DNA from: Cedecea sp000277545
GTDB lineage: Bacteria; Pseudomonadota; Gammaproteobacteria; Enterobacterales; Enterobacteriaceae
Length of the DNA stretch: 64,000 bases
Direction: 5' to 3' (one strand)
Assembly: GCA_050847315.1 (NCBI GenBank)
Contig: CP193791.1
Each line of letters begins with the position of its first letter. The first letter of the stretch is position 1. Shown piece after piece: positions 16,966 to 25,740 of this stretch. The translations under genes and the position numbers were made by a program. The notes beneath the pieces were generated by a model, which was given only the letters and a program-made list of their open reading frames with translations, made no database searches and was not told the DNA's origin.

Positions 16966-17901
16966 TTATTTAATTTCCAGAATATCCAGGCGCTGCAGCG
17001 GGGCGTCAGCGCTGTCTTCTTCCGGCTGCCAGCCGACGGGCTGCATAGGGATCTCTTCGCGATCGAACGCCAGGTCGCCCCCGTTCACCACTTCTGCACC
17101 GTGGGTAATGCCTGCAAAATCAAACAGCTCGGTATCGCAGAGATGTGATGGCACCACGTTCTGCATCGCGCTGAACATCGTCTCAATGCGGCCCGGATAG
17201 CGTTTATCCCAGTCGCGCAGCATGTCGGCAATCACCTGGCGCTGCAGGTTTGGCTGCGAGCCGCACAGGTTGCACGGAATAATTGGGTATTCGCGGGCGA
17301 TGGCAAAACGCTCAATGTCTTTCTCGCGGCAGTAGGCCAGCGGGCGGATAACAATATGTTTTCCGTCGTCGCTCATCAGCTTCGGTGGCATGCCCTTCAT
17401 CTTGCCGCCATAGAACATGTTCAGGAACAGCGTTTGCAGAATATCGTCGCGATGGTGGCCCAGGGCGATTTTGGTACAGCCCAGCTCGGTGGCGGTGCGG
17501 TAAAGAATGCCGCGACGCAGGCGCGAACACAGAGAACAGGTGGTTTTGCCTTCCGGGATCTTTTCTTTCACGATGCCGTAGGTGTTCTCTTCCACAATCT
17601 TGTATTCAACGCCGATGCTTTCCAGGTAGGCAGGCAGCACGTGCTCAGGGAACCCCGGCTGTTTCTGGTCGAGATTTACCGCCACGAGACTAAAGCTGAT
17701 TGGCGCGCTTTGCTGCAGGTTACGCAGGATTTCCAGCATGGTGTAGCTGTCTTTGCCGCCGGAAAGGCAAACCATGATGCGGTCGCCGTCTTCAATCATG
17801 TTGTAATCGGCAATCGCTTCACCCACGTTGCGGCGCAGGCGCTTCTGTAACTTGTTCAGGTTGTACTGTTCTTTTTTTGTAGCTTCTTGATTCAATTGCA
17901 T
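16966..17901 (-). CDS. ttcA: TtcA, tRNA 2-thiocytidine(32) synthetase
   Basis: The 311-residue cytoplasmic tRNA thiolase has the PP-loop motif SGGKDS (47-52) and the Cys pairs Cys122/Cys125 (TCSLC) and Cys210/Cys213 (CNLCG) that hold an iron-sulfur cluster. It installs s2C at position 32 of several tRNAs using ATP and sulfur. Length and motif spacing equal the E. coli enzyme. Its 5' end is the known attachment site of the Rac prophage in E. coli, and an integrase remnant lies right upstream here. The gene itself is intact. Confidence 0.97.
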   Translation of the reverse strand: MQLNQEATKKEQYNLNKLQKRLRRNVGEAIADYNMIEDGDRIMVCLSGGKDSYTMLEILRNLQQSAPISFSLVAVNLDQKQPGFPEHVLPAYLESIGVEYKIVEENTYGIVKEKIPEGKTTCSLCSRLRRGILYRTATELGCTKIALGHHRDDILQTLFLNMFYGGKMKGMPPKLMSDDGKHIVIRPLAYCREKDIERFAIAREYPIIPCNLCGSQPNLQRQVIADMLRDWDKRYPGRIETMFSAMQNVVPSHLCDTELFDFAGITHGAEVVNGGDLAFDREEIPMQPVGWQPEEDSADAPLQRLDILEIK

Positions 17902-17949
17902 TATTTACTGTCTCTGAAACCAAAAGGGGCATATAAGGGGCAAACTTTT

Positions 17950-18185
17950 TCAAAGCGCCAGCTTACTGTGAAGCCTATTCACCTGGTTGCCGCTCAGTTC
18001 TTCAATCCATGCAGCATAGACTTCATAAACCATCTGCGCGTTTTCATGCCCCATCTGACTTGCAATAAAAGAGGGGTTCGCAACGGCTGGTCACAGCCAG
18101 GATGCGTAAGTGTGGCGTGTATGGTACGGATTGCAGCGGCGAATGCCAGCAGGATTTACGGTCACGCCACGTCCATCGACTATGC
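17950..18185 (-). pseudogene. Rac-type phage integrase remnant (C-terminal end, decayed)
   Basis: On the minus strand the frame reads GIRRCNPYHTRHTYASWL, a stop, then after a small frame disruption NPSFIASQMGHENAQMVYEV and a tail ending HSKLAL. These are the R-H box and the GH...Y box of a tyrosine recombinase; the block is very like the C terminus of IntR of the Rac prophage. No upstream two thirds of the gene remain. It lies 49 bp upstream of the ttcA start, where Rac integrates in E. coli. It is therefore the scar of a prophage lost from this site. Confidence 0.8.
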
Positions 18186-18229
18186 TTTACCAGGTTACCG
18201 AACATTCATAGCAACAAGGAGTGAGGTTT

Positions 18230-19066
18230 ATGACATTCGTAAAGACGAAAGATGGCGTCAATATCTTTTATAAAGACTGGGGGCCGAAAACGGCGCAACC
18301 GATTGTTTTTCATCACGGCTGGCCGCTCAGCGCCGATGACTGGGATAACCAGATGCTGTTTTTCTTAGGCGAAGGCTTCCGGGTTATCGCGTTCGACAGA
18401 CGCGGGCATGGCCGTTCTGACCAGGTCAGCGATGGGCACGATATGGATCATTATGCGGCAGATGCCTCGGCGGTGGTGGAACATCTGGATCTTAAAAATG
18501 CCGTGCACGTCGGCCACTCAACCGGCGGTGGGCAAGTGGCTCGCTATGTCGCCCAATACGGGCAGCCTCAGGGGCGCGTTGCGAAAGCCGTTTTAGTCAG
18601 TGCCGTGCCGCCGCTGATGGTGAAAACGGCGAGTAATCCGGGCGGAACGCCGCTCGAGGTGTTTGACGGCTTCCGTAAGGCGCTGGCGGCAAATCGTTCG
18701 CAGTTTTACCTTGATGTTGCCTCAGGCCCGTTCTACGGCTTTAACCGCCAGGGCGCCGATGTTTCTGAGGGGAGTGTTCGGAACTGGTGGCGGCAGGGCA
18801 TGGCCGGCAGCGCGAAGGCCCACTATGAAGGGATCAAAGCGTTTTCAGAAACCGACCAGACCGACGATCTGAAAGCCATCACCGTGCCGGTTCTGGTTCT
18901 GCAGGGCGATGACGACCAGGTTGTGCCGTACAAAAATGCGGCTATTCTGCAGGATAAACTGCTCAGCAACAGCACGCTGCACATCTACCCCGGCTATCCT
19001 CACGGGATGCATACCACGCATGCCGATACCATCAATGCGGATATCCTGAAATTTATCCGCAGCTGA
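18230..19066 (+). CDS. Alpha/beta hydrolase (non-haem peroxidase-like)
   Basis: The 278-residue alpha/beta hydrolase has nucleophile elbow GHSTGGG, an acid in VLQGDDDQVVP and a catalytic His in YPHGMHTTH. The FHHGWPLSADDWDNQ oxyanion segment is typical of the cofactor-free haloperoxidase/esterase group. No signal peptide, so cytoplasmic. The ATG at 18230 has AAGGAG eight bases upstream; a GTG nine bases earlier is less likely. The physiological substrate is unknown. It stands alone between the integrase remnant and an ACT-domain gene and is probably an accessory gene. Confidence 0.8.
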   Translation: MTFVKTKDGVNIFYKDWGPKTAQPIVFHHGWPLSADDWDNQMLFFLGEGFRVIAFDRRGHGRSDQVSDGHDMDHYAADASAVVEHLDLKNAVHVGHSTGGGQVARYVAQYGQPQGRVAKAVLVSAVPPLMVKTASNPGGTPLEVFDGFRKALAANRSQFYLDVASGPFYGFNRQGADVSEGSVRNWWRQGMAGSAKAHYEGIKAFSETDQTDDLKAITVPVLVLQGDDDQVVPYKNAAILQDKLLSNSTLHIYPGYPHGMHTTHADTINADILKFIRS

Positions 19067-19080
19067 TAGCGCTGTTATCG

Positions 19081-19110
19081 GGGGAGGCCGAAAGCTTCCC
19101 CTTCTTATTT
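19081..19110 (+). terminator. Terminator after the alpha/beta hydrolase gene
   Basis: GGGGAGGC and GCTTCCCC (one G-U pair) form a stem with loop CGAAA, followed by TTCTTATTT. Confidence 0.65.
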
Positions 19111-19122
19111 CCCCGCTTATGC

Positions 19123-19515
19123 CTAGGATGTCAAAGATGACAAGGCCGCCATCGCCGACTCGGTATCTTTATGGGCCACGAAAATATGGTCGTGATAATA
19201 CCCAGCCACCACGTTACAGCTGATACCTTTTTTCGCCAGCACGCGTGAAAATGCGGCGGTAAGGCCAACGGCGGCGAGGGATGAGTGAATCTTCAGGGTG
19301 ATCCAACTGGCGACGTAGTCATAGCTTACGGCATGTTTATCCGCCAGATCCTGAGGCAGGACCAGCGTGACGCCTTCAGCCTCGCGGACGGTCACAATGG
19401 CGGCATCTTTTAATTCCGCAGAAGGTGAGGCTAAAGTGCAAAAAACATATTTACCCGGGTTAAGCTCCGGGGCAGCATTACTCAGTAGTATTGCCAGGTT
19501 ATTCTCGCCAGCCAT
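19123..19515 (-). CDS. ACT-domain protein
   Basis: The 130-residue protein looks like two tandem ACT-type folds. The second (about 62-126) contains ITLKIHSSLAAVGLTAAFSRV and ISCNVVAGYYHDHIFV, the pattern of stand-alone amino-acid-binding ACT proteins. The first half (PGKYVFCTLA, VTVREAEGVTLVLP) matches the partner domain seen in the same family. A strong AAGGAG precedes the ATG. It probably binds a small ligand; the target enzyme or pathway is unknown. Convergent with the hydrolase gene. Confidence 0.75.
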   Translation of the reverse strand: MAGENNLAILLSNAAPELNPGKYVFCTLASPSAELKDAAIVTVREAEGVTLVLPQDLADKHAVSYDYVASWITLKIHSSLAAVGLTAAFSRVLAKKGISCNVVAGYYHDHIFVAHKDTESAMAALSSLTS

Positions 19516-19646
19516 TTATCCGTCTCCTTTTCATTGAGTGAGGACGAATTAAATAGCGTTTGAGTGATAAATAAAAATTAAAAAATATGCTGTTGCATTA
19601 GGTGCGCTAATGATGAGGCGGCGCGCCTTTGACGCACCGCCCGCGC

Positions 19647-21683
19647 TTATTTCCCGGTCAGCATCTGCCAGAGAAACTCTTCAATCATGGCCTGGTGTGC
19701 CGCCGTCTGGCTATTTTCCGGCGCGCTGCCGTGGCCGGCATCCGTTTCCTCATACAGCCAGACGTTCTCGTGCCCTTGTTGCTGCATCCGCGCCACCATC
19801 CGACGCGCGTGGGCCGGGCTAACCCTGTCATCCTGGGTGCCGGTGGTGAACAGCGTGGGGGGATAATCCACATCGGCGGACACTTTGTCGAACGGAGAAT
19901 AACGCTGCAGCCACTCTCGTTCTTCGGCAATGTCCGGGTCGCCATACTCGGCAATCCAGGAGGCTCCCGCGAGCCAGCGGGGATAATTCAGCATATCCAG
20001 CAGCGGGACTTCGCACACCAGCGCGCCAAATAATTCTGGGTAGTCGGTGAGCATATTACCGATCAACAGGCCGCCGTTGCTCCCACCCTGAGCGGCAAGC
20101 TTCGCGTCACAGGTCACTTTCCGCGCCGCCAGATCGCTTGCGACAGCGGTAAAATCTTCCCAGGCACGATGACGATGCTGTTTGAGCGCAGCCTGGTGCC
20201 ATGCAGGGCCATATTCACCGCCGCCGCGAATATTCGCGACGACGTAAACCCCGCCTTTTTGCAGCCACGTCACGCCTTTTGAGTCCAGGTAATGAGGTGT
20301 TAAAGAAACCTCAAATCCGCCGTAACCGTACAGCAGCGTCGGGTTATCACCGGACAGCGCCAGCGCTTTGGCGGCCACCTGGAAGTAGGGGACGCGGGTG
20401 CCATCCAGCGAAAGGGCAAAGTGCTGGGTCACGCTAAATTCTCCCGCGTCAAAGCAGGCTGGATCCTGTTTCACGAGGCTTAGCGTGTCGTCGTCCAGAT
20501 CGCCATAGCTGAGGCTGTGGGGCTGCAGGAAACCGTGGCTGACCAGCCGGTAGCGGTTACTTTCATCGTCGATGCCGCCGGCGGAAACGTTGGTGAAATC
20601 GGGCAGCTCAAGCGTTTTTATGCAGTGCCGCTGGCCGCCGTCGATTTTCACAACTTCGACCTTCTCAACGGCGTCCTGGCTCAGGTTCAGCAGAAGGTAA
20701 TCGCGGGTTGAGCTGTAGCCTTGCAGCGTCGTGCGCGAATTTGGCGTGAAGAGCGAAATGAAATTGCGCTCACCTCGCTGAAAATCAGCTAAATCAATAG
20801 CCAGCAGAGCGCCTGCAGGCCAGGTTGTCTCAGCGATTGTCCAGTCGGAATTAAGCGTCACCAGCAGCCAGTCTTTGAAAAATCCGCAGGAGGCATCTTC
20901 CGGAATGGCGATAAGCGTCAGGGTATTCTGGCCGGTCAAAAGCCAGGTTTGCCCGTGGTAAAAGTCTTTGCTGCAGTGCACCACATCCCGCTCAAAACCG
21001 GGGGTATCATCATGCCAGGCGGAAACGGCCATATCCGTTGCTTCACCTGCGTAGATCAGCGGTGCATCCTGCGGTGATGTCCCTCGAGTCCAGCGATAGA
21101 CGCGGCGTGGATAGCCGGAGGTGGTGAGCGTATCATCCCCTGCATCGAGCGCCAGCAGCAGCGTGTTTTCATCCAGCCAACTGACCGAACTTTTGCTTTC
21201 CGGCAGGAAAAAGCCCTCGGGGATAAACGTTTTATTTACCAGATCAAATTCACGAATTTCACAGGCATCGCCGCCGCTGGATAAAAAGATCAGCGCCCGG
21301 GAATAGTCCGGGTGGAGGAGATCGGCGCCGTGATAGCTCCAGTTCGCGCCTTCCTCTTCGTTCAGGCGATCGACATCCAGCACCGTTTCCCATTCTGGTG
21401 CAGCGGTAAAGTAAGAGCTTTCAGTGGTGCGGCGCCAGATGCCGCGTGGGTGTTCGTCATCCTGCCAGAAGTTATACACCTCGTTGCGGTAGTGGCTCCC
21501 CCAGGGAATGTTGGTTTTATCGTCCAGCGACTGCAGGATCGCGCCCCGCATCTGCTGGAAGCGCTCTCCCGTGGCAAACCTGTCCGTGGTGCGCTTATTT
21601 TGTTTTTCCACCCAGCTTAGCGCCGCGGCATCTTCCGGGGTTTCGAGCTGGCTAAGCAAATCCTGACTCACTGGCTGTGTCAT
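19647..21683 (-). CDS. Prolyl oligopeptidase family serine peptidase (S9)
   Basis: The 678-residue S9-family peptidase has an N-terminal seven-bladed beta-propeller region (about 60-400) and a C-terminal alpha/beta hydrolase domain. The catalytic Ser lies in GGSNGG, the Asp in TGTQDDRVSP and the His in DAGHGS. No signal peptide is visible, so it should be cytoplasmic. The start at 21683 has AAGGA nearby and removes an 11-codon extension. It is not PtrB (oligopeptidase B): the propeller sequence differs and the acidic residues specific for basic substrates are not evident. Divergent from umuDC. Confidence 0.85.
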   Translation of the reverse strand: MTQPVSQDLLSQLETPEDAAALSWVEKQNKRTTDRFATGERFQQMRGAILQSLDDKTNIPWGSHYRNEVYNFWQDDEHPRGIWRRTTESSYFTAAPEWETVLDVDRLNEEEGANWSYHGADLLHPDYSRALIFLSSGGDACEIREFDLVNKTFIPEGFFLPESKSSVSWLDENTLLLALDAGDDTLTTSGYPRRVYRWTRGTSPQDAPLIYAGEATDMAVSAWHDDTPGFERDVVHCSKDFYHGQTWLLTGQNTLTLIAIPEDASCGFFKDWLLVTLNSDWTIAETTWPAGALLAIDLADFQRGERNFISLFTPNSRTTLQGYSSTRDYLLLNLSQDAVEKVEVVKIDGGQRHCIKTLELPDFTNVSAGGIDDESNRYRLVSHGFLQPHSLSYGDLDDDTLSLVKQDPACFDAGEFSVTQHFALSLDGTRVPYFQVAAKALALSGDNPTLLYGYGGFEVSLTPHYLDSKGVTWLQKGGVYVVANIRGGGEYGPAWHQAALKQHRHRAWEDFTAVASDLAARKVTCDAKLAAQGGSNGGLLIGNMLTDYPELFGALVCEVPLLDMLNYPRWLAGASWIAEYGDPDIAEEREWLQRYSPFDKVSADVDYPPTLFTTGTQDDRVSPAHARRMVARMQQQGHENVWLYEETDAGHGSAPENSQTAAHQAMIEEFLWQMLTGK

Positions 21684-21859
21684 CACGCGTCCTTTTGTTG
21701 GGTAACGGGCCTGCAATCGACCATATCATTATGCTTATGCCCATTACACCTGAAGGCTTTTGTGGTTTCTGCCAGCATGCTCGAATTTTTTCGTTTGCAA
21801 AACGAAGGGCTTAGCAAAAGTACGTGTTTTCTTACTTGAAGTGTCTTTTTTACCTGATA

Positions 21860-21875
21860 CTGTATATTTAAACAG
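21860..21875 (+). promoter_or_regulatory. LexA (SOS) box of umuDC
   Basis: CTGTATATTTAAACAG is a perfect CTGT-N8-ACAG LexA operator with an AT-rich core, 20 bp before the umuD ATG. It should put umuDC under tight SOS control. Confidence 0.95.
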
Positions 21876-21894
21876 TATCTGTATTGGCGGTATC

Positions 21895-22314
21895 ATGAAT
21901 CTTCTCAAACCTGCGGCCTGTTGCCCGGACGCTTCCTTTCCTCTCTTTGCTGACCTGGTGCAATGCGGCTTTCCGTCACCGGCTCAGGACTATGTTGAGC
22001 AACGTATCGATCTTAATAAGCTGCTGGTGCGCAATCCCGGCGCGACCTATTTCGTAAAGGCGGCGGGGGATTCGATGGTAGAAGGGGGAATTGGCGAAGG
22101 GGATTTGCTGATTGTGGACTGCTCAAGAACCGCGTCACAGGGCGATATTGTGATTGCGGCGATTGACGGGGCGTTCACCGTGAAGCGCCTGCAGCTTCGC
22201 CCCACGGTGATGCTACTGCCGATGAACAGCGCCTGGGCACCGATTCCCGTCCCCGATGAGGCCGAACTCGATATTTTTGGCATCGTCACTTTTATCATTA
22301 AAGCGGCGGGCTAA
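21895..22314 (+). CDS. umuD: UmuD, SOS mutagenesis protein
   Basis: The 139-residue UmuD has the self-cleavage site Cys24-Gly25 (LVQCGFP) and the Ser60/Lys97 catalytic dyad (AGDSM, FTVKR), in the same numbering as E. coli. RecA filaments stimulate its autocleavage to UmuD', which joins UmuC to form DNA polymerase V. The start at 21895 lies right behind the LexA box. umuC starts two bases after its stop. Intact. Confidence 0.97.
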   Translation: MNLLKPAACCPDASFPLFADLVQCGFPSPAQDYVEQRIDLNKLLVRNPGATYFVKAAGDSMVEGGIGEGDLLIVDCSRTASQGDIVIAAIDGAFTVKRLQLRPTVMLLPMNSAWAPIPVPDEAELDIFGIVTFIIKAAG

Positions 22315-22316
22315 GC

Positions 22317-23588
22317 ATGTTTGCGCTGGTGGACGTCAACAGCTTCTACGCCTCCTGCGAAACGGCTTTCCGCCCGGATTTAGCCGGAAAGCCGGTGGTG
22401 GTTTTATCCAATAATGACGGCTGCGTCATCGCCCGCTCTGCGGAAGCCCGGCCCTTTGTCAAAATGGGGGCGCCTTTTTTTAAACAGAAAGAGGCGCTCA
22501 GGCGGCATGGAGTGCTGACGTTTAGCAGCAACTACGAGCTGTATGCCGACATGAGCGAGCGGGTGATGGGCGTGCTTGAAGAGCTGCTGCCCAGGGTCGA
22601 GATTTACTCCATCGACGAGGCATTTTGTGACTTAACGGGCGTGAGCAATTGCTACAACCTGAAGGCCTTTGGTCAGACGATCCGCTCGACCATTCGCCAG
22701 CGCACCCGCCTGACGGTGGGCGTGGGCATCGCGCCGACAAAAACGCTGGCTAAACTGGCAAACCTGGCGGCAAAAACGTGGCAAGAACGAACCGGTGGCG
22801 TGGTTGATTTATCCCGCCCGAAGCACCAGCGCTGGCTTATGGCACAGCTGCCCGTGGGCGAAGTCTGGGGCGTGGGGCGGCGGCTGTCGAAAAAACTCGA
22901 CGACATGGGCATCAGAACGGTTTTACAGCTTGCCGACGCGGATATTCGTTTTATTCGACGGCATTTCAGCGTGGTGCTGGAAAGAACCGTGCGCGAATTG
23001 CGCGGGGAATCATGCCTTGAAATGGATGAGTTCTCCGCCGCCAAACAGGAGATCATCTGCAGCCGCTCGTTCGGAGAACGCATTACCGAGTATGAGGCTA
23101 TGCGCCAGGCGATCGGCAGCTACGCCAGCCGGGCGGCGGAAAAGCTGCGGGCTGAGCACCAATATTGCCGGGTGATCTCTGCCTTTGTGAAAAGCAGTCC
23201 GTTTGCCGTGAACGAACCCTATTACGGCAACTGCTCGTCCGTCTCGCTGCTCATCCCCACACAGGACAGCCGGGATATTATCCAGGCCGCGTTGCAGAGC
23301 CTGGACGCTATCTGGCAGGCGGGGCATCGCTACCAGAAAGCCGGCGTGATGCTGGGGGATTTTTTTAGTCAGGGCGTGGCGCAATTCGATTTATTCGACA
23401 ACCATGTTCCACGCCCTAACGGCGAAAAACTGATGACCGTGCTGGACTTCCTGAATAAAAAGCAGGGCAAAGGCACGCTCTATTTTGCCGGGCAGGGCAT
23501 ACAGCAGCCGTGGGCGATGAAGCGCGACATGCTGTCGCCGCGCTATACCACTCGCTATGCCGATCTACCGCAGGCGTGGGTGTGCTGA
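22317..23588 (+). CDS. umuC: UmuC, catalytic subunit of DNA polymerase V
   Basis: The 423-residue Y-family polymerase opens with the catalytic motif DVNSFYASCE and carries YSIDEAF for the second metal site. A C-terminal beta-clamp-binding element lies near QFDLFD. With UmuD' it performs error-prone translesion synthesis. It is in an operon with umuD, and length equals the chromosomal E. coli form. There is no sign of a plasmid or integrating element directly around it, although this stretch differs from E. coli gene order. Confidence 0.97.
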   Translation: MFALVDVNSFYASCETAFRPDLAGKPVVVLSNNDGCVIARSAEARPFVKMGAPFFKQKEALRRHGVLTFSSNYELYADMSERVMGVLEELLPRVEIYSIDEAFCDLTGVSNCYNLKAFGQTIRSTIRQRTRLTVGVGIAPTKTLAKLANLAAKTWQERTGGVVDLSRPKHQRWLMAQLPVGEVWGVGRRLSKKLDDMGIRTVLQLADADIRFIRRHFSVVLERTVRELRGESCLEMDEFSAAKQEIICSRSFGERITEYEAMRQAIGSYASRAAEKLRAEHQYCRVISAFVKSSPFAVNEPYYGNCSSVSLLIPTQDSRDIIQAALQSLDAIWQAGHRYQKAGVMLGDFFSQGVAQFDLFDNHVPRPNGEKLMTVLDFLNKKQGKGTLYFAGQGIQQPWAMKRDMLSPRYTTRYADLPQAWVC

Positions 23589-23599
23589 ATGTGCTGCCG

Positions 23600-24130
23600 T
23601 TACACATTTACATTTTCGGGAAGCGGAACAGCGATCGGTTCCCCGCACACCGTGACGCGTGGGCCGCCAAGTTCGTTCCAGCGGAATAAATTCAGGTGCC
23701 AGCCATCGGGAATACTTCGGGAACGGTCGATAATGCCATCGGCATTGGAGAAGCGAGCCCGGTCAGCATTTTGCCACGAAGGCGGGTCGACATTTTGCTG
23801 CAGAGCGCTGAGCCAGCAGTGATTAGACAGATCGCGGTTGATGCTTAAAGCCAGGCATGAATATTCATCTCGCTGGTCCAGCACCCGCGCGTCTTCGACA
23901 TACAGTGGGACGAGAAGCCGCGGCTTGCCGTCTTTTTGCATATGGGCGGCAACCGCCAGCCTTGCCCACTCAGGTACCGGGCTCATATAAAGAATTGTTT
24001 GCCCTGGCCGATGGTAACGCCCTGGGGAATCGGGCCGGGTGCGCGACAGCACGCTACTGAGGAACTCCGCCGGAACGGCGCGAAAAAAGAAACCGCTGAC
24101 GTTTTTGAAATGAAGGTGGTTATCGGACAC
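23600..24130 (-). CDS. RES-domain protein without partner antitoxin
   Basis: The 176-residue protein fits the RES fold of NAD+-degrading toxins. An early Arg lies in FFFRAVP, then GRYHRPGQTILYMSPVPEWA (compare the family pattern GRW..G...LY...P..A), and a late Ser in IIDRSRSIPDG. The start codon is GTG with AGGTG upstream. Paired RES toxins normally follow a Xre/COG5642 antitoxin gene, but no such gene lies on either side. It is convergent with umuC, 11 bases away. It may be a solitary NAD-processing enzyme or an inactive relic; function is inferred only from the domain. Confidence 0.62.
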   Translation of the reverse strand: MSDNHLHFKNVSGFFFRAVPAEFLSSVLSRTRPDSPGRYHRPGQTILYMSPVPEWARLAVAAHMQKDGKPRLLVPLYVEDARVLDQRDEYSCLALSINRDLSNHCWLSALQQNVDPPSWQNADRARFSNADGIIDRSRSIPDGWHLNLFRWNELGGPRVTVCGEPIAVPLPENVNV

Positions 24131-24315
24131 AATGGCACCTGGTTTGCTCAGAAAATTAGCAACCCTAGTTTAACCAGAACGTTGTGACAGAATTGCCATC
24201 GCAAAGACCGAAGCGTCTGTGATGATCGTGCTATGGCCAGAATAGTTTCGCCGCTGAACTTTTTTTCAACCAGCCTGTCAATATCACAGCAAGCATCATG
24301 GGAGAGCGTTTCGAA

Positions 24316-24441
24316 GTGAAAGGATTGTTGACAGCATTAATACTCATTGCCAGTTTTCTGATTGGCTGTGCGATGTATTACAAAGTGGGCTGCTGGTTTG
24401 AAGATGACATCATCAATTTTTACGCCGGAGACGAAGGGTAA
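24316..24441 (+). CDS. Possible small lipoprotein or membrane peptide
   Basis: A 41-residue ORF with GTG start, nine bases after GGAGAG, reads MKGLLTALILIASFLIGCAM and then an acidic tail ending YAGDEG. The hydrophobic N terminus with LIGC resembles a lipobox, so it could be a tiny lipoprotein; it could also be a single-span peptide. I do not recognise a family. It lies alone between the RES and DUF2000 genes. The rest of the 350-bp gap around it shows nothing else. Confidence 0.35.
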   Translation: MKGLLTALILIASFLIGCAMYYKVGCWFEDDIINFYAGDEG

Positions 24442-24480
24442 GGGGTGGGTAACTGCGCGAGGCATCATTACCCGGAATGT

Positions 24481-24900
24481 TTAACCTTTAAAGACGGAAA
24501 ACTTTTTGGTCAGCGGTTTGAGTTTTTCCGTTTCGCCGTACAGCGCGATGCCAACAAAATCGAGCTCAGCGAAAGGCGTGTCGCGCGTATCTTTGATCTG
24601 CTGCTCAGAAGAGTGCGACAGCATGGTGGTGGTAAAGAAGTTATACAGCACGCCTTCTTCCCTGCATTTCTCCAGCGTCGTCCCCAACTGGCTGCTGTTT
24701 TTAGACTGAAGTACAACCACCGGATAATGGTTCATCCAGGCGCTTAAGCCGCTATCCTGGTTGGGATAGTCATGAAATACAGGTTCCTCGACTTTAAGCA
24801 TAATACCGCCGCAGAGGTGGCCCACGGCATTCATTTGCACGCTGACGTCGGCAGTGCGGTTCACGATGACATACAGCTTATAGTCATTATCTTCGAACAT
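24481..24900 (-). CDS. DUF2000-like protein
   Basis: A 139-residue cytoplasmic protein. The pattern YKLYVIVNRTADVSVQMNAVGHL, with a later AELDFVGIALYGETEKL, is that of DUF2000, a family with a peptidyl-tRNA-hydrolase-like fold and no established reaction. AAGGAG stands six bases before the ATG. There is no operon partner. Assignment is by pattern and moderate. Confidence 0.6.
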   Translation of the reverse strand: MFEDNDYKLYVIVNRTADVSVQMNAVGHLCGGIMLKVEEPVFHDYPNQDSGLSAWMNHYPVVVLQSKNSSQLGTTLEKCREEGVLYNFFTTTMLSHSSEQQIKDTRDTPFAELDFVGIALYGETEKLKPLTKKFSVFKG

Positions 24901-25084
24901 TCTGGCTCCTTGTCTGTTTAAGCTTCTGCGTTGGCTGCTGATTTAGCTTAGGGCGAAAAGCTCAAGCATAGTAATCGTTTTTTTATCCGTCTTCCTGCTT
25001 GCGATCAATCTTCCCGCCACATGAAAGTCATTCAAATATCAATCGTTATATATTATTTTATATAGCGATTAATAAGGAGAACAA

Positions 25085-25588
25085 ATGGAACTTTACGTCT
25101 TTTATGTGGGCGGCAATGCCGGAAAATCCAATATCGAAGTGCATGACGTCCAGTTTGTGGCTGCAGAGAAGCCAGAGGACGCGTGGCCCGCGCTGCGGGC
25201 GGCCTGGTTTGGTGACAAAGATAAAATCCATATCGACGGGTACGGCAAGCTGCGTTGGGCCGACGGCTACCGCATTAGTCTTTCCGATAAACCCGTAGAG
25301 CAAACGCCAAAGCTCTTTTTTGTGAACGTCGGCGGCTACAGCCCGAAAACGCTGGCAGAGCTGCATGACTTTGATTTCTTCGTGGCTGAAAATCCGGCCC
25401 AGGCAAAGGAGAAGGCGATTGCGAACCTGCTGGTCGAAAGCTACCAGCAGCACAAAGACAACCTGAAAGATGTCGATGACTGCCTGCTGTTAGAAAGCGT
25501 GGGGGATTATTTTATCCATCTGGAAAAAGCGGAGCAGGGCGAACGCTTCAGGCCAGAATGGCAGGGCTATTTGCCGATTAGCGAATAG
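25085..25588 (+). CDS. DUF1543 domain protein
   Basis: The 167-residue protein has two copies of a DUF1543 module: FYVGGNAGKSNIEVHDVQFV (about 6-60) and FVNVGGYSPKTLAELHDFDF (about 78-130). Each is a short beta-alpha unit with the conserved GG...E.HD.. pattern. No signal or membrane segment. Function unknown. AAGGAG precedes the ATG after an AT-rich promoter region; a terminator follows, so it is monocistronic. Confidence 0.75.
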   Translation: MELYVFYVGGNAGKSNIEVHDVQFVAAEKPEDAWPALRAAWFGDKDKIHIDGYGKLRWADGYRISLSDKPVEQTPKLFFVNVGGYSPKTLAELHDFDFFVAENPAQAKEKAIANLLVESYQQHKDNLKDVDDCLLLESVGDYFIHLEKAEQGERFRPEWQGYLPISE

Positions 25589-25606
25589 CGCTATTATTCC
25601 CAATGG

Positions 25607-25638
25607 AAAACGGTGCTTTAGCGAAAGGCACCGTTTTT
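25607..25638 (+). terminator. Terminator after the DUF1543 gene
   Basis: AAACGGTGC and GCACCGTTT form a long stem (one bulge near the loop), followed by TTTT. Confidence 0.8.
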
Positions 25639-25740
25639 ACTGTATCACTCGCTAACGCAGAAAAATTGATAAACTCACGCCTGAACTACGCGAATCTGCT
25701 AGCATACGCGCCTGCCCGTTATTATTAAGAGATGACCATT

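Noticed and set aside
16682..17200. Plus-strand open frame of 172 codons over the fnrS end and ttcA
   Set aside because: It runs through the fnrS terminator and antisense to ttcA, without a ribosome site.
23600..24441. Toxin-antitoxin pair made of the RES gene and the small ORF at 24316
   Set aside because: The small ORF is on the opposite strand, hydrophobic and unlike Xre/COG5642 antitoxins.
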